Part shown: piece after piece, positions 37,070 to 45,559 of the stretch
How the letters are laid out: each line of letters begins with the position of its first letter
Position numbering within the stretch: the first letter of the stretch is position 1
NCBI RefSeq assembly: GCF_000948975.2
Contig: NZ_CP059735.1
Location: forward strand, 4,216,001 to 4,280,000
Length of the DNA stretch: 64,000 nt
Reading direction: 5' to 3'
Source: Thalassomonas actiniarum
GTDB taxonomy: Bacteria > Pseudomonadota > Gammaproteobacteria > Enterobacterales > Alteromonadaceae
The notes under the pieces: generated by a model
Databases searched by the model: none
Told to the model about the DNA's origin: nothing
What the model saw: only the letters and a program-made list of their open reading frames with translations
Program-made: the position numbers and the translations under genes

Positions 37070-38167
37070 ATGCTGACAAAAACCAAAAACAAAACCGCCG
37101 GGCAAGATACCGCCGCACAATTCCAGCAATGGCAGCCGCCACAGGAAAATGGCTCAAGGCAGGAAAATACCCTCACCATAGAAACCCTTGAATGCCATAC
37201 CGGCGGCGAGCCGCTGCGCATCATCACCGGCGGCTTTCCTGAACTTGCAGGCAGCACCATTTTAGAAAAAAGACGCGACTGCCTGCTCCGCCATGATGCC
37301 CTGCGCCGCGCCCTGATGTTTGAACCCAGGGGACACGGTGATATGTACGGCGCCATCATTACCGAACCTGAGCGGGAAAACAGCCATTTTGGCGCCATTT
37401 TTATCCATAACGAAGGCTACAGCACCATGTGCGGCCATGCGGTGATTGCCCTGGCCAAATGTGCGGTGGAGTCCGGCGTGGTGGAACAAACAGGCGAAGT
37501 CACTCAAGTGGTGATCGATGTTCCCTGCGGGCAAATCCACGCCCGCGCCTTTGCCCGGGGCAAGGTGGTCACCCGGGTAAACTTTGACAGCGTGCCCTCT
37601 TTTGTTTATGCCGCCGGGCAAAGCATTGTTGTTGACGGCATCGGCGAGGTTAATTTTGATATTGCCTTTGGCGGCGCTTTTTACGCCTATGTACAGGCAT
37701 CACAGTTAGGGCTTGCATTAGTGCCGGAGCAACAGGAGAAACTCATCAACCACGGCAGAAAAATAAAAGCCGCCATCAGCAAAAAACGGCCCGTTAGCCA
37801 CCCGTTGGAAGGCGATTTAAGCTTTCTTTACGGCGTGATTTTTATTGATGACTCGCCAGTTGACGGCGTGCACAGCCGCAATGTCTGCATTTTTGCCGAC
37901 GGCGAGCTCGATCGCAGCCCCACCGGCAGCGGCGTCAGCGGCCGCATTGCCCTGCATGTCGCCAAAGGACAAGTACCGCTAAAACAAGACATCAATATAG
38001 AGAGCATTCTAGGCAGCCAGTTTACCGTACAGGCCTGTGAGCGGCTTGATTATGACGGTTACCCGGCGGTGATCGCCCGGGTCAGCGGCCAGGCTTTTGT
38101 CTGCGGCAAAGGCCGGTGGCTGATCAACGAACAGGACCCGCTCAAACACGGTTTTCTCTTAAGGTAA
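37070..38167 (+). CDS. Trans-3-hydroxy-L-proline dehydratase (proline racemase family)
   Basis: The product is 365 aa from the ATG at 37070, 4 bases after the transporter stop. Family motifs are ECHTGGEPLRIITGG and MCGHAVIA, with catalytic Cys121. The second catalytic position reads DRSPTGSGVSGR with Thr285 where racemases and 4-hydroxyproline epimerases have Cys. The Cys/Thr pair is known from trans-3-hydroxy-L-proline dehydratases, which form delta1-pyrroline-2-carboxylate. The reductase for that product is two genes downstream, which strongly supports the assignment. Confidence 0.88.
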   Translation: MLTKTKNKTAGQDTAAQFQQWQPPQENGSRQENTLTIETLECHTGGEPLRIITGGFPELAGSTILEKRRDCLLRHDALRRALMFEPRGHGDMYGAIITEPERENSHFGAIFIHNEGYSTMCGHAVIALAKCAVESGVVEQTGEVTQVVIDVPCGQIHARAFARGKVVTRVNFDSVPSFVYAAGQSIVVDGIGEVNFDIAFGGAFYAYVQASQLGLALVPEQQEKLINHGRKIKAAISKKRPVSHPLEGDLSFLYGVIFIDDSPVDGVHSRNVCIFADGELDRSPTGSGVSGRIALHVAKGQVPLKQDINIESILGSQFTVQACERLDYDGYPAVIARVSGQAFVCGKGRWLINEQDPLKHGFLLR

Positions 38168-38236
38168 CTCCTAAAACGTTTACAGGCATCAACGGCCAAT
38201 AAAGTCATTAACAATCAAAACAAGAGTAACAATAAC

Positions 38237-39319
38237 ATGAAGCTCCAACACTTACGCCAGCAACTGTTTACACAAGGCAGTGACGCCCTGCTTATTTTCA
38301 GCGACATCAATATCCGCTACCTCAGCGAGTTTTCCGGCCATGCCGCCACGATTTTACTTACCGGAAAAAACAGCTACCTGCTGACGGATTACCGCTACGT
38401 GGAACAGGCAAAAGTCCAGGCCGAAGCTTTTACCGTAATTTGCCGGCAGCGGGAAAAACAAAGCCTGGCATCCCTTATCGCCGAACTTTTACAACAAGAC
38501 GGCTGCCAACAGCTGATGTTTGAAAGCGGCCATATTGACGTTAATGCCTGGCTACAAATAGAACATGAAATCCGCCGCCTTGAAACGATAAAGCAAATTG
38601 AAGGGGTCACCGGTGCGGTGGAAAAGCTGCGCTATCACAAATCCGAACCGGAGATCACCGCCATTTCCCAGGCAGCGCAAATTGCCGACCAGGCGCTGGC
38701 CAATATCCTACCCTTAATCAAAGAAGGTATCACAGAGCGTGAACTGGCCATCGAGCTGGAATACCAGATGGCGCTGCTGGGTTCGGAAGAAGTCTCCTTT
38801 GCCACCATCTTACTGTTTGGCGAACGCAGTGCCCTGCCCCACGGCATTCCTTCAAACAGAAAGCTTAAGCCGGGAGATCTGATCTTAATAGACTTTGGCG
38901 CTGTGATGAACGGCTACCGCTCGGACATGACCCGCACTTATGTTTTTGGCAAGGCCAGCGCCGAGCAGAGACAGGTTTACCAGCTGGTGCGAGACGCCCA
39001 GCAGGCAGCCCTGGAGGCACTGAGGCCGGGCATCAGGGGAAGTGATTTATACCGGCACTCGGCAGATATTTTGCGTGCCAGTGATTACAAAAACCATGCA
39101 GGGGAAGGATTGGGACATGGTGTCGGATTAGAGTTGCATGAACTGCCCTTTATCGGCCCTGCCTGTGAGCAAAGCATAGAAAAGGCTTGTGTTATCACCA
39201 TAGAACCGGGCATCTATATTCCCGGTTGGGGCGGCATCCGCATTGAAGATGACGTGGTATTGGCAGAAAACGGCGTGGAAATTCTCACCCGGGCTCCCAA
39301 AGATTTGTTAGAGCTTTAA
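38237..39319 (+). CDS. M24-family Xaa-Pro dipeptidase/aminopeptidase P-like
   Basis: The 360-aa protein has a creatinase-like N-terminal domain (about 1-125) and a pita-bread M24 domain. The five dinuclear metal ligands can be seen: the Asp pair in LILIDFGAVMNGYRSDMTRTY, His in GHGVGLELHE, Glu in ITIEPGIYIPG and Glu in GGIRIEDDV. Such enzymes split the bond before proline or hydroxyproline in short peptides. It lies between the dehydratase and the reductase in one plus-strand operon. Confidence 0.88.
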   Translation: MKLQHLRQQLFTQGSDALLIFSDINIRYLSEFSGHAATILLTGKNSYLLTDYRYVEQAKVQAEAFTVICRQREKQSLASLIAELLQQDGCQQLMFESGHIDVNAWLQIEHEIRRLETIKQIEGVTGAVEKLRYHKSEPEITAISQAAQIADQALANILPLIKEGITERELAIELEYQMALLGSEEVSFATILLFGERSALPHGIPSNRKLKPGDLILIDFGAVMNGYRSDMTRTYVFGKASAEQRQVYQLVRDAQQAALEALRPGIRGSDLYRHSADILRASDYKNHAGEGLGHGVGLELHELPFIGPACEQSIEKACVITIEPGIYIPGWGGIRIEDDVVLAENGVEILTRAPKDLLEL

Positions 39320-39353
39320 AGTCAGTAAAAGCCGTAGACAATAAGAGTGACAG

Positions 39354-40322
39354 ATGAAGATTATCAACGCAGAGCAAGTAGAGCAACATGTAAACTTTGA
39401 CATTTTAATAGAGGAGCTTAAACAAGGTTTTAGCCGCTCTTTTACTATGCCACAGCGCCAGAGCTATAGCTTAGATTTTAAGAGCAATAACAGCCGTGAC
39501 GGCCTTGCCCTGTTGCCGGCGTGGAATGATGAGGTAATAGCCACAAAAGTCTTCACCTATTTTCCGGACAACGAAAAAAACCATCAACTGCCGAGCCTGT
39601 TTTCCAAGATTTTACTGTTTAGCAGGCACAGCGGTGAACCTTTGGCGCTCCTTGACGGCACCAGTATTACCTACTGGCGCACCGCAGCGGTATCGGCATT
39701 GGCCAGCAGCTTGTTGTCCCGGGAAAACAGCCGGCACTTGCTGTTATGTGGCACGGGCCAACTGGCCTCCTATTTACTGCATGCCCATTTAAGCGTACGT
39801 GAACTGCGCCGGGTGACCCTGTGGGGGAGAAATACGGCTAAGGTACAGACCCTGCTTAAACAATTCACTGCCCTTTACCCGGAAGTTGATTTTCACGCCA
39901 GTGTTAAGCTTGAACATGAAATCCCGACAGCCGATATTATTTGCTGCGCCACCGGCGCGAAAACCCCGCTGTTTAATGGTAAATGGCTGACGACGGGCAC
40001 TCATGTCGATTGCCTGGGCAACCACTTAAAAGATGCCCGGGAATGCGACAGCACGACCGTCAGCCGGGCCAGGGTATATGTTGACAGCTTAAGCAACTGT
40101 TTGGCTGAGGCGGGAGAGTTGCTTATCCCCATCACAGAAGGAAGTTTCAAGGCAACAGAAATTATCGGCGAACTTGCCGATATCTGTATCCGCCAGGAAA
40201 CATTGAGACAGACGGAAGAGGAGATCACCTTGTTCAAATCCGTGGGCACGGCATTAAGCGATCTGCTGTGCGCCAACCTGGTTTATCAAAAGGTTAAAAA
40301 GGATGCGGGCAAACACAAATAA
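39354..40322 (+). CDS. Delta1-pyrroline-2-carboxylate reductase-like protein (ornithine cyclodeaminase/mu-crystallin family)
   Basis: The 322-aa protein has the OCD/mu-crystallin fold. Landmarks are ATKVFTYFPDNE near residue 62, LLDGTSITYWRTAAVSALAS, the nucleotide-binding LLLCGTGQLASYLLHAHLS, and TADIICCATGAKTPLFNG. This family includes ornithine cyclodeaminase, alanine dehydrogenase and NAD(P)H-dependent pyrroline-2-carboxylate reductase (LhpI). The neighbouring trans-3-hydroxyproline dehydratase makes exactly the substrate of the last, so reduction to L-proline is the best guess. Confidence 0.82.
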   Translation: MKIINAEQVEQHVNFDILIEELKQGFSRSFTMPQRQSYSLDFKSNNSRDGLALLPAWNDEVIATKVFTYFPDNEKNHQLPSLFSKILLFSRHSGEPLALLDGTSITYWRTAAVSALASSLLSRENSRHLLLCGTGQLASYLLHAHLSVRELRRVTLWGRNTAKVQTLLKQFTALYPEVDFHASVKLEHEIPTADIICCATGAKTPLFNGKWLTTGTHVDCLGNHLKDARECDSTTVSRARVYVDSLSNCLAEAGELLIPITEGSFKATEIIGELADICIRQETLRQTEEEITLFKSVGTALSDLLCANLVYQKVKKDAGKHK

Positions 40323-40356
40323 TGCTCAGTGTTTATGCTTGCCCGCCAGGGAAAGC

Positions 40357-41301
40357 TTAATTTATTGCCACTTGCTCGAGCCAGTGAAACCACTCTTGAT
40401 CCAGGGACGTCGACCAGGAGCGTAACAAGCTTTGATAGCCCTGCCAGTCCCCTTTGCGGGTGAAAACCAGGGTTTGCTCGACTTTATCCCTGTGTTGCTC
40501 CATCATAAAACGCACCGCCAGGTAACCCCATTGATAGACACGCTCGCTGCCGCTATTGCTGTTGTAGCTGGTATTAAATAACTCGCTTAACGGATACAGC
40601 TTGCTTGCCGCCAGTTGCTGCGCTTTCGGGTAACTTTCTCCTTTGGCAATATATTCGGCAATACCTTCAGACCACCAGACACCGTGTGGATAATCCAGGT
40701 TAGGCTCAGGACAAAACTCGGGGCCGGAATGATCATCATGCAGGCCGTTGCAAAAATCACCATAACGGTTAAAACGGCTATCGAGATAATGCACATATTC
40801 ATGCTCGAGATTCCACAAGCCGCCATTTTTTTCATAGGCGACAAATTCGGCATGATTGTCCCTATCCTGCGGCAAACCTTCCAGGTACATGCCGCCGTTG
40901 TCGGTGGGCATATTAAAATGGGTGGTGGCATATTTCACATACTCGTCGCGCGTGTGATAAAAATTGGCCCTTAAACTGTGGTTATAATCATCCGCCACCG
41001 GTTTGCCCCGGGTGTTGAACAGCTGGTGGAATTTATCTTCCCGGATGATCAGCTCTTTACAGGCGTTATCTACCGCCTGCTGCGTTAAGGCCTGGGAGCG
41101 TATGGTGATAGTGGCGTTGCAATCAAAAACCTGGCTCAGCACCTCATCAACTTTGGCTAACTTAACCGGCGCCGCTTTTTCAGCTGCCGATTTGCTATCT
41201 TTACTCGCCTGGATATGCTCTTGCGTGTTAAGGCAAGCACTTAATAAGGCGCCGGTCGCGAGAACAAAAATCCCCCGGCCAATATTCGCGAATGGCTTCA
41301 T
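40357..41301 (-). CDS. Compact M9-like collagenase lipoprotein
   Basis: The 314-aa protein has a lipobox (LLSAC, Cys23). The catalytic core has HEYVHYLDSRFNRYGDF with zinc site H167-E168-x-x-H171, and WWSEGIAEYIAKG with Glu212 as the third ligand, the hallmark pattern of M9 (Vibrio/Clostridium-type) collagenases. Known members are usually much larger and have activator, PKD and collagen-binding domains, all absent here. Its ATG overlaps the stop of the upstream M24 gene by one base (TGATG). Likely cell-surface cleavage of collagen or gelatin fragments. Confidence 0.82.
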   Translation of the reverse strand: MKPFANIGRGIFVLATGALLSACLNTQEHIQASKDSKSAAEKAAPVKLAKVDEVLSQVFDCNATITIRSQALTQQAVDNACKELIIREDKFHQLFNTRGKPVADDYNHSLRANFYHTRDEYVKYATTHFNMPTDNGGMYLEGLPQDRDNHAEFVAYEKNGGLWNLEHEYVHYLDSRFNRYGDFCNGLHDDHSGPEFCPEPNLDYPHGVWWSEGIAEYIAKGESYPKAQQLAASKLYPLSELFNTSYNSNSGSERVYQWGYLAVRFMMEQHRDKVEQTLVFTRKGDWQGYQSLLRSWSTSLDQEWFHWLEQVAIN

Positions 41302-42566
41302 CAGACTTGCTCCCCACGCTCATAATCGCTTTCATAACCACTTTCATAACCAAAGGGATCATCAATACTACAGGCCGGCTGGGTAAACCACTTAGGCCCT
41401 TGCTCCGTCATATAAAAATGATCTTCTAAACGCACGCCAAATTCGCCATAGATACAAATCATAGGCTCGTTAGAAAAACACATACCGGCACTTAGCAGTG
41501 TTTTATCGCCGCGCACCAGGTAAGGACCCTCATGGATATCCAGGCCGATGCCGTGCCCGGTACGGTGCGGCAAACCCGGCACCTGGTAATCCGGCCCATA
41601 GCCCTGGGTTTCTAAATATTGCCGGGCACCGATATCTGCGCTTTCGCAGGCAAGCCCTATTTTGGCTGCCGCAAAAGCCGCCGCCTGGGCTTCTTTTTCA
41701 TGCTGCCATACCGCACGCTGACGCTCACTGGCCTGGCCAAAAACATAACTGCGGGTAATATCTGAATTGTAACCGTGGAGCAAACAGCCGGTATCTATCA
41801 ACACCATGTCATTTTCTTCGAGCACTTTGGGCGATTTCACGCCATGGGGATAGGCAGTATCGCCGCCGAACAGCACAATACAAAACGACGAGCCCTTTAC
41901 CGCCCCAACCTTTCTGTGGGCCTGATAAATAAAACGACTGACCTCGTCTGTGGTAATACCGGGTTTTAATATCCTCGCCGCCGCTTTGTGTACCGCCAGG
42001 GTCATGTCTTTTGCCCGCTGCAACAGGGCAATTTCCGCGTCGGATTTGCTCATCCGACATGCCGATGTTACCGGCGCACCGGAGATAAAATCCAGGGCGA
42101 CACCTTTGTTTTTCGCCGCCTGAACCAGTCCGTCCACCAGGAAAAAAGGACTGGATTCATCGAGAGCTACCCGCCCCTGGCTGATATCATTATCATAAAG
42201 CAGGTCCAGCAATAGTTCATAGGGGGATTCATGCTCATGCCAGGGAGCAGATGGCGCCTTAACCTGCATAAAACCATCCAGGGTGCTTTGTTCAAACCAG
42301 GGCGCAATATAGACTAAATCGCCCCGGGCCGGTAACAGCGCTCCCACCATGCGCTCGGAAGCAGACCACAGGGTACCGGTAAAATAAGCGAGATTGGTAC
42401 CGGCATTGATATACAAAGCGGCAATATCCTGTTCACGCATCAGTTGCTGTGCCCTGGCAATACGTTGTTGATATTCCGCCTGTGAAATTTCGGCGATATC
42501 CCCGGTCATATCCGATAATTTGCTTAATTCCAGCTCTGGTGTTGAGCCGCCTATACCCACTGCCAT
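41301..42566 (-). CDS. M24-family Xaa-Pro peptidase, second copy in locus
   Basis: The 421-aa protein has no signal peptide and consists of a creatinase N-terminal domain plus an M24 domain. Metal ligands lie in DMVLIDTGCLLHGYNSDITRSY, in HRTGHGIGLDIHEGPY, in SNEPMICIYGEFG, and in VRLEDHFYM. It resembles prolidase/aminopeptidase P. It is the first gene of a minus-strand unit with the collagenase gene, and is behind its own copy of the shared operator. A Gly/Glu/Ser/Tyr-rich tail (GYESGYESDYERGE) ends the protein. Confidence 0.88.
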   Translation of the reverse strand: MAVGIGGSTPELELSKLSDMTGDIAEISQAEYQQRIARAQQLMREQDIAALYINAGTNLAYFTGTLWSASERMVGALLPARGDLVYIAPWFEQSTLDGFMQVKAPSAPWHEHESPYELLLDLLYDNDISQGRVALDESSPFFLVDGLVQAAKNKGVALDFISGAPVTSACRMSKSDAEIALLQRAKDMTLAVHKAAARILKPGITTDEVSRFIYQAHRKVGAVKGSSFCIVLFGGDTAYPHGVKSPKVLEENDMVLIDTGCLLHGYNSDITRSYVFGQASERQRAVWQHEKEAQAAAFAAAKIGLACESADIGARQYLETQGYGPDYQVPGLPHRTGHGIGLDIHEGPYLVRGDKTLLSAGMCFSNEPMICIYGEFGVRLEDHFYMTEQGPKWFTQPACSIDDPFGYESGYESDYERGEQV

Positions 42567-42608
42567 CTTAGTTACCTTCTAATATTGAGTCATAATATTC
42601 AAACCACA

Positions 42609-42618
42609 TTGTATACAA
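42609..42618 (-). promoter_or_regulatory. Palindromic operator TTGTATACAA before the peptidase/collagenase unit
   Basis: ATTGTATACAAT is a perfect 12-base palindrome at 42608-42619, about 43 bases before the M24 start. It is identical in its 10-base core to the site at 35218-35227. The divergent gene at 42750 could be controlled by the same site. Confidence 0.65.
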
Positions 42619-42749
42619 TATAAAATAAAACCTGAGGAAACAAGCAAATTATCTGATCATTTATCTGGTCCTAGGTATTGAAAGCGGTTTACTGCTCGCT
42701 TAATATGCCGGTGCAAATTTGCAATTAAATTTATACACAGAGGTAAAAA

Positions 42750-43184
42750 ATGTATTCAAGGAACGAACGCCATGCTGCTTTTGCAGTGATCAGCTCCTTT
42801 ATTCTTGATCTTGCCGACAAGGCATTCCCCGAAGCTTGCATCGTCGATGAAGCAGGCTTGCTAAAAAAATCCAGCAATAACGGCGCCCACTTTTTCTTTA
42901 ATGCCTACAATAAATTGATCGATCCCACCATTAGCTGGCTGGCTGATGAAGGTTATATCCGGGTCAGTAAGTCCGCCGATGGCTGGGGCATCACCTTAAC
43001 CAAATTCGGCGCCGCCTCGGTGAATCTGGAGTTTGAAAAAACCGGCGGTTACCTGTGCAACTTCATTACCGAAGATAACGGTAAGTATTTCACCGCCAAT
43101 GAAGATATGTACGGACCCGCTTCAAAAAAGGTGATGCTCAAAGGACCCGCCGTTGATTTTATTCCACAAGGCTGGCTTGGCTAA
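42750..43184 (+). CDS. Uncharacterised 144-aa cytoplasmic protein
   Basis: I do not recognise the family. There is no signal peptide or membrane segment. The middle (FNAYNKLIDPTISWLADEGYIRVSKS...WGITLTKFGAASVNLEFE) has the look of a winged-helix: helix, turn, then beta wing with TLTKFG. This is only pattern-level evidence. An AGAGGTAA ribosome binding site precedes ATG. It is divergent from the M24/collagenase unit, so a regulator role is conceivable. A strong terminator follows. Confidence 0.6.
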   Translation: MYSRNERHAAFAVISSFILDLADKAFPEACIVDEAGLLKKSSNNGAHFFFNAYNKLIDPTISWLADEGYIRVSKSADGWGITLTKFGAASVNLEFEKTGGYLCNFITEDNGKYFTANEDMYGPASKKVMLKGPAVDFIPQGWLG

Positions 43185-43242
43185 CAAGTGTTTCCTTTGT
43201 TGATGTATTAAACAGCCCCTCTTTAATTATCTCCCACAAAAG

Positions 43243-43269
43243 AAAAACGGCAGTTAAACTGCCGTTTTT
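43243..43269. terminator. Strong bidirectional terminator
   Basis: AAAAACGGCAGT-TAA-ACTGCCGTTTTT, a 12-bp stem with A5 and T5, lies between the 144-aa gene and the convergent S9 peptidase gene. Confidence 0.95.
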
Positions 43270-43302
43270 ATTATTTACCGTTTAATAACCGCTCTCGCCT
43301 GG

Positions 43303-45420
43303 CTACTTTCCGGCTAAGGTACTTTTATCCGCCTTATCAGCACTCCTAGCTGCGCTATCGGCATTTGCATTACCGGTATAGCGCGCCAACCAGTTGAACA
43401 CTTCCTGATACCAGACAATCAGGTTATCCGGGTTGCGGATATGATGATCTTCACCAGGGAATACCACTAAACGGCTGTCGATACCTTTACGCTGCAAAGT
43501 GGTAAAAGCACCGAGACTTTGCGCATACGGCACCCGGTAATCCAACTCGCCCTGAATCACCAGAGTCGGGGTTTGCCAGTTATTAACAAAAGCCGCCGGG
43601 TTGAACTTGTTATAGTCTTCACTGCCCTGCCATAACGGACCGCCCATATCATGCTCCGGGAACCATAACTCTTCGGTGCTGGTGTAGAAGCTTGGCATAT
43701 CGAATAAACCGGCATGGTTGATCAGACATTTAAAACGATCCGGCCAGTTACCGGCGATCCAGTTCATCATATAACCGCCATAGGAAGCGCCTAAGGCACA
43801 GGCATTGTCGCCGTCTAGCCATTTCTGGTTTTCAGTGATGTAGGCTAAACCTTTTTGCAGATCTTCCAGCGGTTTTCCGCCCCAGTCACGGGCGATGGAG
43901 TCGGTAAAGGCCTGACCGTAACCGGTGGAGCCGTGGAAGTCGACCATCACTACGCCATAGCCCTGCGCCGCCCATAACTGGGCATTCCAGCGGTAATGGA
44001 ACATGTTGCCGAAGCTGCCCTGCGGGCCGCCGTGAACCAGATATGCAACAGGGTATTTTTTCCCCTGCTCAAAGTTGGCCGGTTTCATCCAGTAACCATG
44101 CACGGTTTCATTGTTCCAACCTTTAAAGCTGAACTGCTCGTAATCACCGAACTGGATATCGGCAAGCTTGTCTTTATTGATATCGGTCAGCTGTTTAAAG
44201 CCGTAACCGTCGCTGTTGATGGCAAAGACATCTTTCGGGCTGTTAAGGGTATGGCGGGTAAAAACAATTAAATCACCGGCAATGGATAAATCCCCCGAGC
44301 TGCCGACATTATAAACATTGCGGACATCGCCGAATTCCGGGTTAATGGCAAAGATACTCTTTTGTCCGACATCCTGGGCGGTCGCAAACAGGCTGCGGCT
44401 GTCGTCGCTAAACTTCAGCTCTTTAACGGAGCGATCCCATTGCTTGGCGATATCTTTTACCTGGCCGGTGACATTGTCCCGCACCCGGATAGAGAATTTA
44501 TCGGACTCATAACCCGGCGTGCTCATCGCCTTATAGGCAAGGAAACGGCCGTTGGGAGAAAATACCGGCGCCGCATCCCAGGCTTTATTATCGGCTGTGA
44601 TATTGGTGAGCTTAACTTCGGTATCGGCAGCTGAACTCACGCCGGCTAAGTCGAGTTCGAACAAGTCAAAGTTTGTGGTCCAGGCATTATCTTTGGCTGG
44701 CTGTTTCGCAGAAAACACCAGGCTTGTTCCTTGCGGGTGGAAACTGACTTCACCGATCCCGGCAATATCCCCCTGCCAGTCGGGCATAATATCCGTGGCA
44801 TTTTTGATCAAACCCGACTCAGGTTTGCTGGCAACAAAAAGGTGCTCTTTATACTCGTTAAGCCAGGTGTCCCAGTGACGTACCATCAGCTGATCATAAG
44901 TGCGAACATTATGCTTCTTTTTACTGTCGGCTTCCCTGGCATCCCGGGTGCATTTAAGCGTCTGGCAGCCGGGTTTAACCGTCATGGTAAGGGCGAAGGT
45001 CTTTTCATCTTCACTTAAGGTAAAGCCATTGATGTCCAGAGCCAAGTCTGTGATTTGTCTGGCTTCACCGCCAGTTAACGGCAGCTGCCAGATTTGCGAA
45101 GAACCGCTGCGGCCCGAGAGAAAATACAGGCTCTGGCCATCAGATGAAAACACAACATTATACTCGCCTTGCTGATGGCTGGTGAGCTGCTGCACTTTGC
45201 CTGATTTAATATCCTGGCGGTAAAGGTGGTTGTCTTTTGAAACTGTGCCTTTTTTCAGCCCATAAACCAAGGTATTGCCATCCGGCGACAACTTAACGTC
45301 ATGGAGCTGATTGAGATTATTGAGACTTTCTACGGTAAAAATTTCGGCGCTGGCACTTGCTGCCAGGCCCGTTGCCAGGCTTATCAAAGATAATCCGGCC
45401 AGGGAAGAGAGTTTTTTCAT
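43303..45420 (-). CDS. S9-family (prolyl oligopeptidase-type) peptidase, exported
   Basis: The 705-aa protein has a signal peptide (cleaved near SASAE) and an N-terminal beta-propeller (WD40/TolB-like repeats, about residues 40-420). A C-terminal alpha/beta-hydrolase domain carries the triad: Ser in GASYGGYMMNW, Asp in QGELDYRVPYAQ, and His in FPGEDHHIRNP. This is the DPP-IV/acylaminoacyl-peptidase class, which cleaves short peptides, often after proline. It stands next to the collagen locus but has its own region without the TTGTATACAA site. Confidence 0.9.
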   Translation of the reverse strand: MKKLSSLAGLSLISLATGLAASASAEIFTVESLNNLNQLHDVKLSPDGNTLVYGLKKGTVSKDNHLYRQDIKSGKVQQLTSHQQGEYNVVFSSDGQSLYFLSGRSGSSQIWQLPLTGGEARQITDLALDINGFTLSEDEKTFALTMTVKPGCQTLKCTRDAREADSKKKHNVRTYDQLMVRHWDTWLNEYKEHLFVASKPESGLIKNATDIMPDWQGDIAGIGEVSFHPQGTSLVFSAKQPAKDNAWTTNFDLFELDLAGVSSAADTEVKLTNITADNKAWDAAPVFSPNGRFLAYKAMSTPGYESDKFSIRVRDNVTGQVKDIAKQWDRSVKELKFSDDSRSLFATAQDVGQKSIFAINPEFGDVRNVYNVGSSGDLSIAGDLIVFTRHTLNSPKDVFAINSDGYGFKQLTDINKDKLADIQFGDYEQFSFKGWNNETVHGYWMKPANFEQGKKYPVAYLVHGGPQGSFGNMFHYRWNAQLWAAQGYGVVMVDFHGSTGYGQAFTDSIARDWGGKPLEDLQKGLAYITENQKWLDGDNACALGASYGGYMMNWIAGNWPDRFKCLINHAGLFDMPSFYTSTEELWFPEHDMGGPLWQGSEDYNKFNPAAFVNNWQTPTLVIQGELDYRVPYAQSLGAFTTLQRKGIDSRLVVFPGEDHHIRNPDNLIVWYQEVFNWLARYTGNANADSAARSADKADKSTLAGK

Positions 45421-45514
45421 GTTTTATTTCTCTAGCGACTTGTTATTAATGTTTGAATGCTAGCGGGGAAGCAGATTTTTCTGCCAGACCCCGATATTTC
45501 ACATCCTTTGTGAT

Positions 45515-45537
45515 ATTCCCCGGGTTAACCGGGGAAT
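45515..45537 (-). terminator. Hairpin downstream of fumarase gene
   Basis: ATTCCCCGG-GTTAA-CCGGGGAAT lies after the class I fumarase stop and before the S9 peptidase start. There is no clear T-tract, so termination or mRNA protection are both possible. Confidence 0.5.
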
Positions 45538-45559
45538 GGCTATCCTTTTTAGCGATCCC

